64,000 nucleotides of DNA from Pedobacter sp. Its GTDB lineage: Bacteria > Bacteroidota > Bacteroidia > Sphingobacteriales > Sphingobacteriaceae. The notes below the pieces were generated by a model. That model did no database searches and was not told the origin of the DNA. It saw only the letters and a program-made list of their open reading frames with translations. The stretch lies in assembly GCA_025351765.1 (NCBI GenBank), contig JANXVH010000002.1:1-64000 (forward strand), written 5' to 3'. How positions within the stretch are numbered: the stretch's first letter is position 1; every line of letters begins with the position of its first letter. Below are positions 1 through 9,075 of this stretch, piece by piece. The translations under genes were made by a program, and so were the position numbers.

Positions 1-112
1 AAATCAACCAACACAATACCTTGCAAATGAAAAACTAACGCTTATCTTTACCCTATCGAACGTTCTTTATGGCACCGAAAAAGTGCAAAACGGAAAACAG
101 CCAAAAACGTAA

Positions 113-928
113 AAACTTTATGGTAGCCAATACGATTATGGAGCAAGGTTCTATGACCCGACAATTGCAAGATGGACTACCGTGGATCCTATGGCGGAGA
201 AATCAAAAAGATGGAGTCCCTATGTGTATGTTAATGATAACCCTATTCGTTTTATCGATCCAGATGGAATGGAAACAGACGAACCTCACCCCCAATTAGA
301 TTTTGCTGTTAAGCAAACTCAAATAACAGCATCTAGCGATGGGAACAATAAAAATATCACAGTATTAACTAGCACAACTACACTAACAGGAACTCAGAGT
401 GCCACAATGCAAGATGATGGCACATTAACTCAAAATACAAGTGAAAATGTGTATACTTACACAACTACACAAACGGTGAAAATGGACGGAAACGGGAAAG
501 TTATAAGTGCTACCCAAACAGAATCTACAAAAATTACGTCACCAGACGGGAAAGTGCTTTCTGATAAACCAACAAGCAGCGTTTCGGGTACATATGCTAA
601 TGGTGCTATTAATACTAATAATGGAGATCCGGCAATTAAATTGAGTAAGGAGTTTAACAGCATAATAAAAGAGGCCGCCAATTATACTCTACATAATGAT
701 ATATCTTATACCCAACACCTGTACGAAGAAAATAGTAGTGGAATGAAGAATTTATTTTCTTTTATAACCATTCCTGTTAATGCATCAGCAAGTTGGCTAA
801 TGGGAAAAGGATTTAATGCAGCACTTGATTCCCAAGCAAAAACTAATGTACCAATAAAAGTAAAGCCAAATTCCCACGAAGCATATATCCTAGGAGCTAA
901 GGTAAAACAGTGGGAGGATGAACCCTAA
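113..928 (+). pseudogene. C-terminal fragment of an Rhs core with toxin-tip-like extension
   Basis: The frame is open from 113, just after an in-frame TAA at 110-112, to 928. It begins with a clear Rhs-repeat-associated core end: '[20 protein letters not shown]', then '[17 protein letters not shown]'. In intact Rhs proteins this core closes a shell of over 1000 residues and is followed by a variable toxin tip. Here about 210 residues follow the core; they are Thr/Ser/Asn-rich and I do not recognise them as any toxin fold. The frame is also open from base 2 up to the stop, but that part shows no Rhs motif I can name. The GTG at 182 used in the ORF track lies inside the core, so it is not a natural start. 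This is a partial or broken Rhs gene, or an orphan tip cassette. The core call is firm; the tip function is unknown. Confidence 0.75.
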
Positions 929-1394
929 ATCATATTTTATGAAAGTTTTTTTTAATTTAACGTATATTTTGTTCGTATTGGCCTTATCATCACTGATAGG
1001 GGGATGTGGGAAGGTGCAAAATCCAGATGATGGTTTAAAATTTAGGCTGGAGTTGAAGGATTTGTCCAAATCTCAGTTAAAACATTTCAATTACAACGAA
1101 CTTTTTAAAAACAGTGGAGCATATGCCCGCCACTATGGTGATACGATCATAGTTTATGATTATTCTAAAGGATCTTTTACAACAAGGCATGCAATTTTCA
1201 AATATACAGGAGAAACAACTGTTCCTGAATATCAGAAACTATTTAAAAAAATGGGATTTGCTATTATAAAGGCTCCCATTGCCAATAGCGATGATGGGTA
1301 TGTTGTAAAGGATTTAAAATATAAAAAGCAATATTATGTAAAGTTGTCTAAACAGGGAGGACTAGATTTTACATATCCTGAGAAATTTAAGTAA
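918..1394 (+). CDS. Putative lipoprotein, possible immunity partner of the Rhs tip
   Basis: 158 residues. The gene overlaps the 3' end of the Rhs fragment by 11 bases, so the two were probably translationally coupled. A second ATG at 939 gives a cleaner start, [12 protein letters not shown], followed by a hydrophobic stretch ending in the lipobox-like 'LIGGC'. The mature part is Lys- and Tyr-rich with no family I recognise. In Rhs loci the gene directly after the tip usually encodes the cognate immunity protein, and a membrane lipoprotein would suit a toxin that acts in the envelope. That role is inferred from position only. GC content is as low as in the rest of this segment. Confidence 0.6.
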   Translation: MNPKSYFMKVFFNLTYILFVLALSSLIGGCGKVQNPDDGLKFRLELKDLSKSQLKHFNYNELFKNSGAYARHYGDTIIVYDYSKGSFTTRHAIFKYTGETTVPEYQKLFKKMGFAIIKAPIANSDDGYVVKDLKYKKQYYVKLSKQGGLDFTYPEKFK

Positions 1395-1698
1395 AGTTGA
1401 ATTTAGTAGATTGTTAGTTAATAAGGTTTAGCTGATTGGGGTTGAAAAGTTTATGGTAATAATTACCCCAGAAAATATTACATGCAAAAAAAAGAAAATT
1501 AATTATGGTATCGTTTTGTTTGTTAATTTAAGTTTAGGAGATCTGTTTCGTTAAAAAAACAGAAGTGTATAATAATGCGTCAAACGAACGATCTCCGTTA
1601 ATAGACCAGACCTATTACAAACGATGGACGTGCGGACTGGATGTCATACTCATTTACCCCGTTTAACAAATCCAGATGGACCAGTTGAATATTAACAA
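1395..1698. other. Intergenic stretch with possible coding remnant
   Basis: AT-rich, without an ORF of useful length. Near its end one frame reads to a stop as '...LTNPDGPVEY', which may be the leftover tail of a displaced cassette. No promoter or hairpin terminator was recognised. Confidence 0.3.
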
Positions 1699-2262
1699 AT
1701 GAAAGCACATTATTATATATTAATTATTCTTGTATTCCTGGGTGGAAGTCGTTTGTCCAGCAAGAATATAATGGTTGCAAAAGGGGATCAAAATGATGCC
1801 GTCCAAAATGCAATTTCAGATTACCTGCATACCGAGAATCTGAGTAAAAAGGACGGTGTATTTTCTATCTCTATTGTTAATATCGATAACAAAACGATAG
1901 GGATAACCATACTCGGTTTGAGTAGGAAATTGCTTCCAACAACTAAGGATAAGATCGGCACCAATAATCCCGGTTTTCCCACCAGGCATCTTGAACGAGA
2001 CGTCAAACTTTTTTATTGGCATGATTCTATGTATGCAATTACAAGTGAATTAATTGCAGCTTTATCTAAATATCACTGTATAGATTCATTAAATGTGAAT
2101 GGCTTTAAAGGCATACCTGGTGCTGTGGCAGGTGATTCAAAAAAAGCAGTCGACTATTACTTCTGTAAATGTAATTTAAAAGAATATAAAAAAGTTGCTA
2201 CTACAGTTGCGATGGGTTATTATAAGCCACCTAAATTAAAGTGCAGTTGTAATTCAAATTAA
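1699..2262 (+). CDS. Secreted small protein with C-terminal Cys cluster (tip/immunity neighbourhood)
   Basis: 187 residues with an N-terminal hydrophobic segment (about residues 5-17, YYILIILVFLGG), consistent with export or anchoring. The C-terminal half carries 'KLFYWHDSMYAITSELI', then 'VDYYFCKCNLKEYKK' and a tail 'PPKLKCSCNSN', giving four Cys in two pairs that could bind metal or form disulfides. No family is recognised. A decayed relative of this C-terminal half lies about 1.2 kb downstream (3465-3725), which points to tandem duplication of a small cassette gene. In the Rhs setting an orphan immunity protein is the most likely role, but this is inference. Confidence 0.6.
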   Translation: MKAHYYILIILVFLGGSRLSSKNIMVAKGDQNDAVQNAISDYLHTENLSKKDGVFSISIVNIDNKTIGITILGLSRKLLPTTKDKIGTNNPGFPTRHLERDVKLFYWHDSMYAITSELIAALSKYHCIDSLNVNGFKGIPGAVAGDSKKAVDYYFCKCNLKEYKKVATTVAMGYYKPPKLKCSCNSN

Positions 2263-2402
2263 ATGATTTCCCTGCTACAGCAGGCGCAATGTTCTTTAAG
2301 TTAAGATATTAAACATCTGATTGACAATTTTTAGTAAGGTAATTGCTCTGGAACTTAAGATGAAGTTCTTCTTATTTCAATTGGTCCAACAAAACTACGT
2401 TA

Positions 2403-2896
2403 ATGATGAAATATATTATTTCTCTAATCTTAAGTTTTTGTGTGTTTGGTAGCTGTGCTCAAACTATTGTTTCAGCTAACCACGTCAAAGGGAAGAGATT
2501 CGGAGGGTTTATTTTTTCTAAATATTATCCTTCTATATTTATTCATTGGGAAGATTTGAAAGATCGATTTACCTCGACAGATTCAGATGTTATGGCAGCA
2601 GAGGCTATCATTGATGAAAAGATAACAAAAGAAAATATGCCATCTAAAAATCAAGTTTATGGTTGTCCTATAATTGAGAAATACTTGAATATACAAGACA
2701 ATATTTCGGTTACATCAATACAAATGGAGATCGCATAATATGGGTAAATTTTATTGGTGGAAAAAAACGAAAAGGTCTTGAGCAATTAAGTAAAGACCTG
2801 ATGGTGGTTTTAGACGGATGTAGCTATTATTGGAATGTTAAAGTAAATTTGAGGAAACATGAATTATATGATTTATTCATTAATGAATCTTCATAA
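2403..2896 (+). pseudogene. Frameshifted secreted protein gene
   Basis: The 111-residue ORF starts MMKYIISLILSFCVFGSCAQ, a signal peptide with a possible lipobox, and stops at 2738 after 'SIQMEIA'. Around base 2715-2725 the +2 frame takes over without a gap, reading 'NGDRIIWVNFIGGKKRKGL' and on to a stop at 2894-2896, adding about 58 protein-like residues. A one-base change near 2720 would restore a protein of about 164 residues. This is either a recent frameshift or a sequencing error. Family unknown; the context is the same small-secreted-protein array behind the Rhs tip. Confidence 0.55.
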
Positions 2897-3464
2897 TTCT
2901 TAATCTCCGTTACCCAAATGTTTTTCGTTGGGCCGGAATGTTTATTCTAATCAAAATGGGACAGGATCTGTCTTTCAGGAAGGTATAAAACGGTATAACT
3001 TGTAAAAAACGGCATCTGGCCTTTTATGCAGGGCTTTTTAGATTTTGCGATAAAGTAACTTTTGAAATTTTTTAATTCTTTTAAGTGAATCTGTTTTAGA
3101 TCATTTATAAATCAGATACTTAATTATAACGTCAAATTTCTATATAAGCTTTAATTGCTCAACGGTAGTTTATCTTTCAGGATTACTTACCGAGCCGGAA
3201 ATTTTATAGCATAATAAACTAGGCCGCAAACAGGTAGTGTGTTCTTAAACTTGCTACTGGATTGTCTGCCTCAGGATCAGGGGAGGAAGGTGTGGGAGAT
3301 ATGGAGAAAACTTGACACGATATAAATATTTATTATTTGTCGCTATTTGTGAATGGCGTGATCATGCTTCTAATCTTGATAAATATGAAGATTACCAGAA
3401 GACCGATCGTCGTACGTAACGGCAATGATATTAGCCTTCATCATTTCCAAGTAGATATGTTGAG
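2897..3464. other. Intergenic, decayed sequence
   Basis: 568 bases without a credible gene. The last 60 bases before 3465 read, in a frame different from the next ORF, as '...LHHFQVDMLR', which lines up with 'TRHLERDVKLF' of the 1699 gene. So the left part of the duplicated copy is present but frameshifted. Nothing else recognised. Confidence 0.4.
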
Positions 3465-3725
3465 ATGAACGGTAAACTTTTCTATTGGCATGATAAAGAA
3501 ATACCTGCTACATCAGAAATAATTACTGTACTCAAAAAGTACAATTTTATAGACACTGCCATATTAAATGTTTATATCCTACCTTATGTAATTGGTGACG
3601 CTAAAAAAGGAGAGGATTATTATTTCTGTAAACGCCATATACAGTAATTTAAAAAAGTTTGAACTAGTAGGGCTATGGGGCGCTACCCACTTCCTAAATT
3701 AAAGTGCGGGTGTAATACAGATTAG
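3465..3725 (+). pseudogene. Decayed paralogue of the 1699-2262 gene
   Basis: The 60-residue ORF (MNGKLFYWHDKEIPATSEII...) matches the C-terminal half of the 1699 gene: 'KLFYWHD', 'ATSEII' against 'ITSELI', and 'GDAKKGEDYYFCK' against 'GDSKKAVDYYFCK'. After its stop the similarity resumes in another frame as 'AMGRYPLPKLKCGCNTD' up to a TAG at 3723-3725, equivalent to 'AMGYYKPPKLKCSCNSN'. The copy is therefore broken by a stop or frameshift inside, and its N-terminal half is missing or frameshifted. It reads as the remains of a tandem duplication. Confidence 0.7.
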
Positions 3726-3845
3726 ATGATTTTCCTGCTTTCCGGGGTAACCTCCGAGGATCAGCAAAGGTGCGTTTAAAAAACACATTAGATAAATCAA
3801 TTGCGAGGTATCATTTTAAAAATAATTTTCCAAATGTAGATCCGC

Positions 3846-4034
3846 TTGTTAAAGGGGACAATAGCTCACTATGTTTTTCTATCACCTAATAAGGACGCAT
3901 TACATCCTGGTGTTGATATGGAAAATTGGAATCAAAAAACTGTAAAATACTACGGCCCATTTTATAATGTAGGTGGCGGGGACGCAAAATCAGGTCCCAT
4001 GTATATTATGTTTTATAGCGTAACAAAGAAATAA
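3846..4034 (+). CDS. Small ORF, possible 3' fragment
   Basis: 62 residues from a TTG, so the start is doubtful. The C-terminal part ('MENWNQKTVKYYGPFYNVGG') looks like real coding sequence, but no family is recognised. Upstream, another frame reads protein-like up to about 3855 ('HFKNNFPNVDPLVKGDN'), which suggests a frameshifted remnant of a longer gene. Best read as a decayed cassette. Confidence 0.3.
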   Translation: MLKGTIAHYVFLSPNKDALHPGVDMENWNQKTVKYYGPFYNVGGGDAKSGPMYIMFYSVTKK

Positions 4035-4059
4035 TTCTGAACTTTAATATAAACGTAAA

Positions 4060-4914
4060 ATGAAAATATTAAATAAAATATCATTCCTGTTGTCCATTAT
4101 ACTATTCATGTCCTATCAATCTGATGGTTATGCACAAAGTAAGCGCATAATTTATAAAAACTTGAGAGCCATAAAAAGAACGGATAATAGTTTTGTGACT
4201 TACAATGATTCAACAAGTGTAAGGGTTAAAGTGCCTTTAATGGTTCAAAAGAAAATTAACAGTTTTATTGCCAGGAGGAGCCTATTCAAAACTCATGATC
4301 TAATTCGTGAAAGACCTGTAATTTTTGAAGTACGTTACGATAAAAGTACATCTATTTATGTGGTTAAGTACACCTTTATGTTTACAATTTTTTACCAGTT
4401 CATTGGTTTCGACTCAAAATCCTCGACAATTACTGAAAACCCGCCTGCCATAATAGGGACATATATGGACAACAACGAAGAAGGTTTTGAAGCAGGAGAT
4501 CATTTAATCTCTGGTAAAATGATTGAATTCAAAGACGTAAATAATGACGGACGACTCGACGTTATTACACAAGAACGTGTTCATAATGGTACCGCTTATA
4601 ATGCAGCAGTAACACATATTTATTCGTTCGACAAGAAAATGAGATTTAACACGTATCTGTGTATAGAGTCGAAAATGATTTATGAACCTAATAATTGTGT
4701 AATTACTCGTGTTTTAAAAAATGACACTTTGGTTTGTAATATCGCTTGTAACAATAAAGCCAGTATTATTGGAACTGTTAAATTAGATTTGAAAAGAAAG
4801 AAAATCATTGCCAAAAAGGTTTTTCAAGCTGAATATAAAGATTTTCTCATAACCGGAGGCGGTGTTAAGGAAAGTGATTTTTTACTGAATGGGGATAATT
4901 TCATAATGAATTAA
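4060..4914 (+). CDS. Exported protein of unknown function with an FG-GAP-like Asp/Asn motif
   Basis: 284 residues with a clear signal peptide (MKILNKISFLLSIILFMSYQ ... YAQS). Near residues 160-175 it has 'FKDVNNDGRLDVITQERV', the D-x-N-x-D-G-x-x-D calcium-loop pattern seen in FG-GAP/VCBS repeats, here as a single copy. The rest is beta-strand-like. It starts 26 bases after the preceding small ORF. Secreted or periplasmic location is likely; function is unknown. It is the longest intact gene of the 1-5 kb array. Confidence 0.65.
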   Translation: MKILNKISFLLSIILFMSYQSDGYAQSKRIIYKNLRAIKRTDNSFVTYNDSTSVRVKVPLMVQKKINSFIARRSLFKTHDLIRERPVIFEVRYDKSTSIYVVKYTFMFTIFYQFIGFDSKSSTITENPPAIIGTYMDNNEEGFEAGDHLISGKMIEFKDVNNDGRLDVITQERVHNGTAYNAAVTHIYSFDKKMRFNTYLCIESKMIYEPNNCVITRVLKNDTLVCNIACNNKASIIGTVKLDLKRKKIIAKKVFQAEYKDFLITGGGVKESDFLLNGDNFIMN

Positions 4915-4934
4915 ATTATGTAATTGTAATATTC

Positions 4935-5126
4935 TTGAGCCACCAACAAGAAATGCGCCGGTCGATACCTTTAGTCGCTGATGATATGTTGAAGGTTGTA
5001 TGTTTTAAAAACAAGATTTTTGAATATGATTATAATCCAAATGAGGATACAAGAACGATACTTATCCCAAGAATAAGAATCGTTTACAAAAGGATCTACT
5101 ATTCAAAACTAGCAAGTCAAAGCTAG
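4935..5126 (+). CDS. Small hypothetical ORF
   Basis: 63 residues from a TTG with no obvious Shine-Dalgarno. Basic, no signal peptide, no recognised family ('FKNKIFEYDYNPNEDTRT' is the most protein-like part). It could be a remnant of a longer gene. Listed with low confidence because it fills the gap before the secretion operon. Confidence 0.2.
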   Translation: MSHQQEMRRSIPLVADDMLKVVCFKNKIFEYDYNPNEDTRTILIPRIRIVYKRIYYSKLASQS

Positions 5127-5241
5127 TCTGCTGTGGACATTAAATGTTGACGGGGTTGGGGTGTTCGTGTAAATATTTATTTGTTTTTGAAGGTCAGAGA
5201 AGGTATGCTGTATGTTCTTAATATAAAGCACGTCTTTTATT

Positions 5242-6390
5242 TTATTGAAAGCCACTACTCAGCTCAAACATAGGTAAATACATTGCAATCATAATCAAAC
5301 CTACGATCAACCCTAAAAAAAGCATGATAAAAGGCTCTATTAAGCTGCTTAACGCGGTTGTCTGATATTCTATTTCTTTCATAGATTGCTCTGCCAGTAC
5401 CTGGAAAAAATGATCAAGTTTATTGGTTTCCTCACCAACTTTAATCAACTGGATCATTTTTGCGGGGTAGATCTTGAACTGTTTCATGCTTTGGTTCAAA
5501 GAGTTTCCTTTGAGGATTTCTTCTTCTATGTTATATAGTGTCGTTTCTATCGGGTAATAGCCCAGCATTTGGCGGGCTAACGAAATGGATTGGATCAATG
5601 GGAGACGGGCGTTGATAAGCAGGCGCATGGCATTACAAAACCTGGCCATGTATATTTTTTTTACTAGATCGCCCACTACGGGAATTTTTATAATTAAGGA
5701 TGAAGATAGCTGTCTGAATCTTAGGGTTTTCCTGGTTCGCCAAAAAGTAACGACAATTATGAACGTTAAAATAAAGCCCGAAATCCAGTAATCTTCAACA
5801 ACTTTGGAAAACGAAATGATATATTGGGTGATCAAAGGCAACTGCCCCCCGAATTGCTTGAACACGTCTCCAAACATGGGTACGACGAATTTGAGCATAA
5901 AGAATATAGCACCAAAAGCTGTCATCAATACTATTGACGGATAGGTTAACGCCGATTGTATCTTTCGGCGTTGGTTCACCTTGTTTTTGTAATAGAGCGA
6001 GAGATCATGGAGCACCTCAATCAATTTGCCGCTTTCTTCGCCAATTTGAATGCTGAAAACTTCGTAAATGGAGAATTTACCGGACTTGTCAAGTGCTTTT
6101 GAAAAAGAACTGCCAGAAATAATATCTTCCTGAATTTGTTGAAGCAGTTCTTTGTCTTTTCTTTTTTCCTGAGAAGCGGTAACCAACTCCATACTGCTTT
6201 TTAAATTTACCCCTGCCTGTAAAAGAGAACCCAATTCGAGGTAAAAATATTCCTTTGTTTTATCGTTAAGCTCTTTTTTTCCGAGAGAAATATCCTTGTT
6301 TAGAAATTCAGTTAAGCCATTTTTATTATCCTTAGCTGCGCTTTCCTGGTTTGTTTTTTTTTCAAAACGGCTGATATCAATTGATGGCAT
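5242..6390 (-). CDS. Type II secretion system inner-membrane protein GspF / PilC family
   Basis: 382 residues. GspF/PilC proteins sit in the inner membrane and couple the secretion ATPase to pseudopilus assembly. Two T2SSF repeats are visible: the first around residues 45-170 ('ELGSLLQAGVNLKSSMELV', 'FSIQIGEESGKLIEVLHDL') and the second around 250-375 ('ARFCNAMRLLINARLPLIQS', 'MIQLIKVGEETNKLDHFF'). Each repeat is followed by hydrophobic helices; the last is near the C-terminus ('EPFIMLFLGLIVGLIMIAMY'). Length fits the family. It is the last gene of a seven-gene minus-strand operon and starts 5 bases after the stop of the pseudopilin gene. No terminator was recognised behind it. Confidence 0.9.
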   Translation of the reverse strand: MPSIDISRFEKKTNQESAAKDNKNGLTEFLNKDISLGKKELNDKTKEYFYLELGSLLQAGVNLKSSMELVTASQEKRKDKELLQQIQEDIISGSSFSKALDKSGKFSIYEVFSIQIGEESGKLIEVLHDLSLYYKNKVNQRRKIQSALTYPSIVLMTAFGAIFFMLKFVVPMFGDVFKQFGGQLPLITQYIISFSKVVEDYWISGFILTFIIVVTFWRTRKTLRFRQLSSSLIIKIPVVGDLVKKIYMARFCNAMRLLINARLPLIQSISLARQMLGYYPIETTLYNIEEEILKGNSLNQSMKQFKIYPAKMIQLIKVGEETNKLDHFFQVLAEQSMKEIEYQTTALSSLIEPFIMLFLGLIVGLIMIAMYLPMFELSSGFQ

Positions 6391-6395
6391 AATTC

Positions 6396-6893
6396 TTATT
6401 TAAAAAGATTTTCGGCGCTGTAAAGTTTTTGGTATTGATAGTTAATGGTGTCATTTTTATAAACCAAAGACAGGTTTAGCTGATCGATCCTGTTTTCAGA
6501 AGCCGAAGAAGTGGTTTTATCAATCATCTCATTTCCTGCCAGCATTGTTGTGGATACGGTAGTCACTTTAAAAGTATCGGTAATGATGCTTTTACGCACG
6601 ATGTAAACCGGCGTAAATATATAATCAACGTGGTCTATATCTATTTGCAGCTCTATCCCAGACTGATTCCTGGTGATTGTCCGGGCCTTTAAAAAATCTT
6701 TTTTCAACAACTCATCCAGCCTGAGTAAGGTTACCATCTCGTCGTTTTTTGCAATAAAAGCACTATAGGAATGGTTAATAGCGAGGTAGGCAAAATAAGC
6801 GAACCCAATCAGTATGGCCGAGAGCATCATCCCGAGCATGGTTTCTAAAATGGTAAAAGCTTTTAATTTATGGCCGGGTGTCATTTTTACCAT
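6396..6893 (-). CDS. Pseudopilin-like protein (type II secretion / type IV pilus)
   Basis: 165 residues. The N-terminus 'GHKLKAFTILETMLGMMLSA' is a type III prepilin signal: a short basic leader, a cleavage site before Phe with Ala instead of the usual Gly at -1, Glu at +5, then a hydrophobic helix. The rest is a beta-rich minor pseudopilin-type domain with no named subfamily. It overlaps the upstream pseudopilin gene by 26 bases and precedes gspF. A prepilin peptidase should cleave it, but none is in the window. Minor pseudopilin of a Bacteroidota T2SS-like machine is the best reading. Confidence 0.75.
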   Translation of the reverse strand: MVKMTPGHKLKAFTILETMLGMMLSAILIGFAYFAYLAINHSYSAFIAKNDEMVTLLRLDELLKKDFLKARTITRNQSGIELQIDIDHVDYIFTPVYIVRKSIITDTFKVTTVSTTMLAGNEMIDKTTSSASENRIDQLNLSLVYKNDTINYQYQKLYSAENLFK

Positions 6894-7245
6894 ATACCTT
6901 TTTTAATTCCATGATTTTTATACCGTTTTGGTCATAAACTGTTAAATGCAGTTGGAAAAGATTGTTCTCATTCTGGTAGGGTTCCGTCACCTCAGTTATC
7001 CGAAATTCTCCCTTAGTGAAAGTGGAGTTTAATTCTGGCTCCTTGGAAAATTGTGCTTGATTTAATATTTCTTCTATAGCAGCTTCAGCCCGTATTCTTT
7101 TAGCCGGGGAGGTAGATCGGGTCACATTGACAAAAATCACCATGCCGATGCCAAAGGAAGTTATCAAAATGATCATGGCAATAACCACTTCCATAATGGT
7201 AGATCCCTTTAGTTTATTATTGATCAATATTTTAATTCCAGCCAT
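6868..7245 (-). CDS. Pseudopilin-like protein
   Basis: 125 residues. The leader 'KILINNKLKGSTIMEVVIAM' contains a Gly just before the mature start (G/STIMEV) with Glu at +5, a standard prepilin peptidase site, followed by the hydrophobic helix 'VVIAMIILITSFGIGMVIF'. The soluble part is short. It overlaps the upstream gene by 22 bases and the downstream one by 26 bases, so translation is likely coupled. Probably a minor pseudopilin. Confidence 0.75.
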   Translation of the reverse strand: MAGIKILINNKLKGSTIMEVVIAMIILITSFGIGMVIFVNVTRSTSPAKRIRAEAAIEEILNQAQFSKEPELNSTFTKGEFRITEVTEPYQNENNLFQLHLTVYDQNGIKIMELKKVYGKNDTRP

Positions 7246-8516
7246 TGCAATATTTTTTTTTGATGGCCGGAGGCCGGTAGTAAATTACTTGTCAGGTAGT
7301 TTTTAGACAAAGCGTCGGCATTTATACTAATGTTGATTAGGTAATTTTCAAATCTATTAAAGCCATGGAGGTACATAAACCTGGTGGCAAAGGTGCTTCC
7401 TGTAATATCAACGTGCAGTTGGTTTTGAAGAATGTTTTGCGCATATACCTGTCCTTTAATCTTTGTATTCTTTTCCAGGTTTATGATGGATGGGATTTCG
7501 CTGTTTTTCTTTTCATAGGTAAAAATAATGCCGTTAATAATACTGTTTTCGCCAATATTGATCTGTTGGGGATATGAGATTTTTTTCTGGCCGAATCGTA
7601 ATGTGCCGAAGCATGAGGGGTATTCAAAAAGGCAGTTTTTACCTATGCTGATAGAATCAGTTGCAAACAACTGACATTTACCTTGAAAACCACTTTTGAT
7701 TATAATGCATTTGGCAATAACGAGTACGTTTTTAAGGGAAACTGAGCTGTCAATAGTTACCTTATCTTCCGAGTAAAGGATAATGTTTCCGGTAAAGCTT
7801 TTTTTTGTTAACCATGAATTTGCCTTGTTTAATCGAATGAAAAGCAGACTGTCTCTGAAGGAGCGTTGTATTGTATCCGCAGATAACTGGAGAACCTCTT
7901 CATTATCGCGGTTATTAAAAAGTCTTTCCAGTATATTGAGCCTTTTCATATTTAAAGGAGGCAAATTCCTGTCGCTTTTTTTTTGTGTGCCGGATATTAT
8001 CTTTTCATTTCCGCTATAGGTCTCATTATCAATATAAACAGGTCTTATTCCTGCCTGTGGAATGTAAGCGTTGCCCTGTATTTTTGTTTTGCCGCTCACG
8101 GCCAGCGGGCGGTCTTCATCTGCAAGGTAAATGGCCACCTTCCTGATCGAGTCAATGGGGTAACCGGTCGAAAATACACTGAAAACCGTATCACGGTTTT
8201 TAAATGCTTCACCAATATGCACATCATAGAGGCCCCATGGAAAACTCCTGATCCTTACCGAATCTTCTCCGGCTTCAAATAAACTAAAGGTTTTGTTTAA
8301 ATTGAGGGCACTATCCTGCCCATAGGTTAAAATATTAATCGCAGATTCCAGGTTGTGGTGTAAATGGCTATATCTTTCCCTGACCAGGTAATGCGTTTTA
8401 TAAAGGGAAGCCGCCATGATCAGTGCTGAACAGATCAGAGCGATGACCAGCGCTATAACGATTACGATATAAAGGGCTGAGGCTTTAATCATTCTTTTTT
8501 TTCTTTTTGAAAACAT
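7224..8516 (-). CDS. Membrane-anchored secretion-operon protein, GspK-like in position
   Basis: 430 residues. A single N-terminal membrane helix (about residues 13-37, ALYIVIVIALVIALICSALI) follows a basic start. An alternative start MIKASALY lies 8 codons in. The rest is exposed and beta-rich; residues about 240-310 form short regular strands ('ILYSEDKVTIDSSVSLKNV', 'QLFATDSISIGKNCLFEYP') like a bactofilin or left-handed helix. The helix plus the place in a pseudopilin operon suggest a large minor pseudopilin (GspK-like), but I see no sequence hallmark of GspK. It overlaps the upstream gene by 32 bases. Confidence 0.55.
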   Translation of the reverse strand: MFSKRKKRMIKASALYIVIVIALVIALICSALIMAASLYKTHYLVRERYSHLHHNLESAINILTYGQDSALNLNKTFSLFEAGEDSVRIRSFPWGLYDVHIGEAFKNRDTVFSVFSTGYPIDSIRKVAIYLADEDRPLAVSGKTKIQGNAYIPQAGIRPVYIDNETYSGNEKIISGTQKKSDRNLPPLNMKRLNILERLFNNRDNEEVLQLSADTIQRSFRDSLLFIRLNKANSWLTKKSFTGNIILYSEDKVTIDSSVSLKNVLVIAKCIIIKSGFQGKCQLFATDSISIGKNCLFEYPSCFGTLRFGQKKISYPQQINIGENSIINGIIFTYEKKNSEIPSIINLEKNTKIKGQVYAQNILQNQLHVDITGSTFATRFMYLHGFNRFENYLINISINADALSKNYLTSNLLPASGHQKKILQWLELKY

Positions 8517-9075
8517 TTATCCGCCTGAAAAAGGAACTCGTGTCGGTTGGGATAGGCTTTCCGTTTTTATATTTTACCTTCTTGATGGAATCTTTGCCAT
8601 GGTAATAGGTGATTACGCCTTCTAATGTCGTATCTCCCTTAAATCTGCCGGCTTGCTTGGGAGTTCCATTTGAATTAAAGTATAAAAACGCACCGCTTAA
8701 TATTCCTTTCTTCCAGGTCGTCAATTGGATCAATAGGCCTTTATCGTTCCATTCTTTAAATATGCCGTTTTTTAGACCTGCATTAAAATGTCCGGATTCA
8801 ATGAGATTATGATTAATGTTATATTTGAGATAATCCCCGTTCAGTAACTTGCCACTATAGCCGCCCATAAGGGTATGGATTTTTTCCGAGCTATACCAGT
8901 AATACCATAAGTTGATTTTTGGTGATGGGGCTGAGGTTAACGGCTGTATTTCTGCAACAATTGTTACACCTGAATCTACCAGCCTTATTTTGTGCAGGCC
9001 ATAGTCCGGCATTTTTTGGCCGTATGCAAAATAAGTAACTACAAGGAGTATTGCGGTAAAATATGTTCTCATCAA
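8485..9075 (-). CDS. Exported protein with MORN-like repeats
   Basis: 196 residues with a signal peptide (MMRTYFTAILLVVTYFAYGQ). The middle carries repeated MORN-variant units: 'GKLLNGDYLKYNINHNL', 'AGLKNGIFKEWNDKGLL', 'KGILSGAFLYFNSNGTP', each a Gly-x-x-x-Gly-x-aromatic strand pair. The C-terminus is very basic (KKKKKND). Such repeats usually mediate protein contacts. The gene overlaps its neighbours on both sides (4 and 32 bases), so it belongs to the secretion operon even though MORN proteins are not a standard T2SS part. Confidence 0.65.
   Translation of the reverse strand: MMRTYFTAILLVVTYFAYGQKMPDYGLHKIRLVDSGVTIVAEIQPLTSAPSPKINLWYYWYSSEKIHTLMGGYSGKLLNGDYLKYNINHNLIESGHFNAGLKNGIFKEWNDKGLLIQLTTWKKGILSGAFLYFNSNGTPKQAGRFKGDTTLEGVITYYHGKDSIKKVKYKNGKPIPTDTSSFFRRINVFKKKKKND

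Noticed and set aside
69-299. 76-aa plus ORF at the start
   Set aside because: It is the wrong frame over the Rhs core; the core motif reads in the 182-928 frame.
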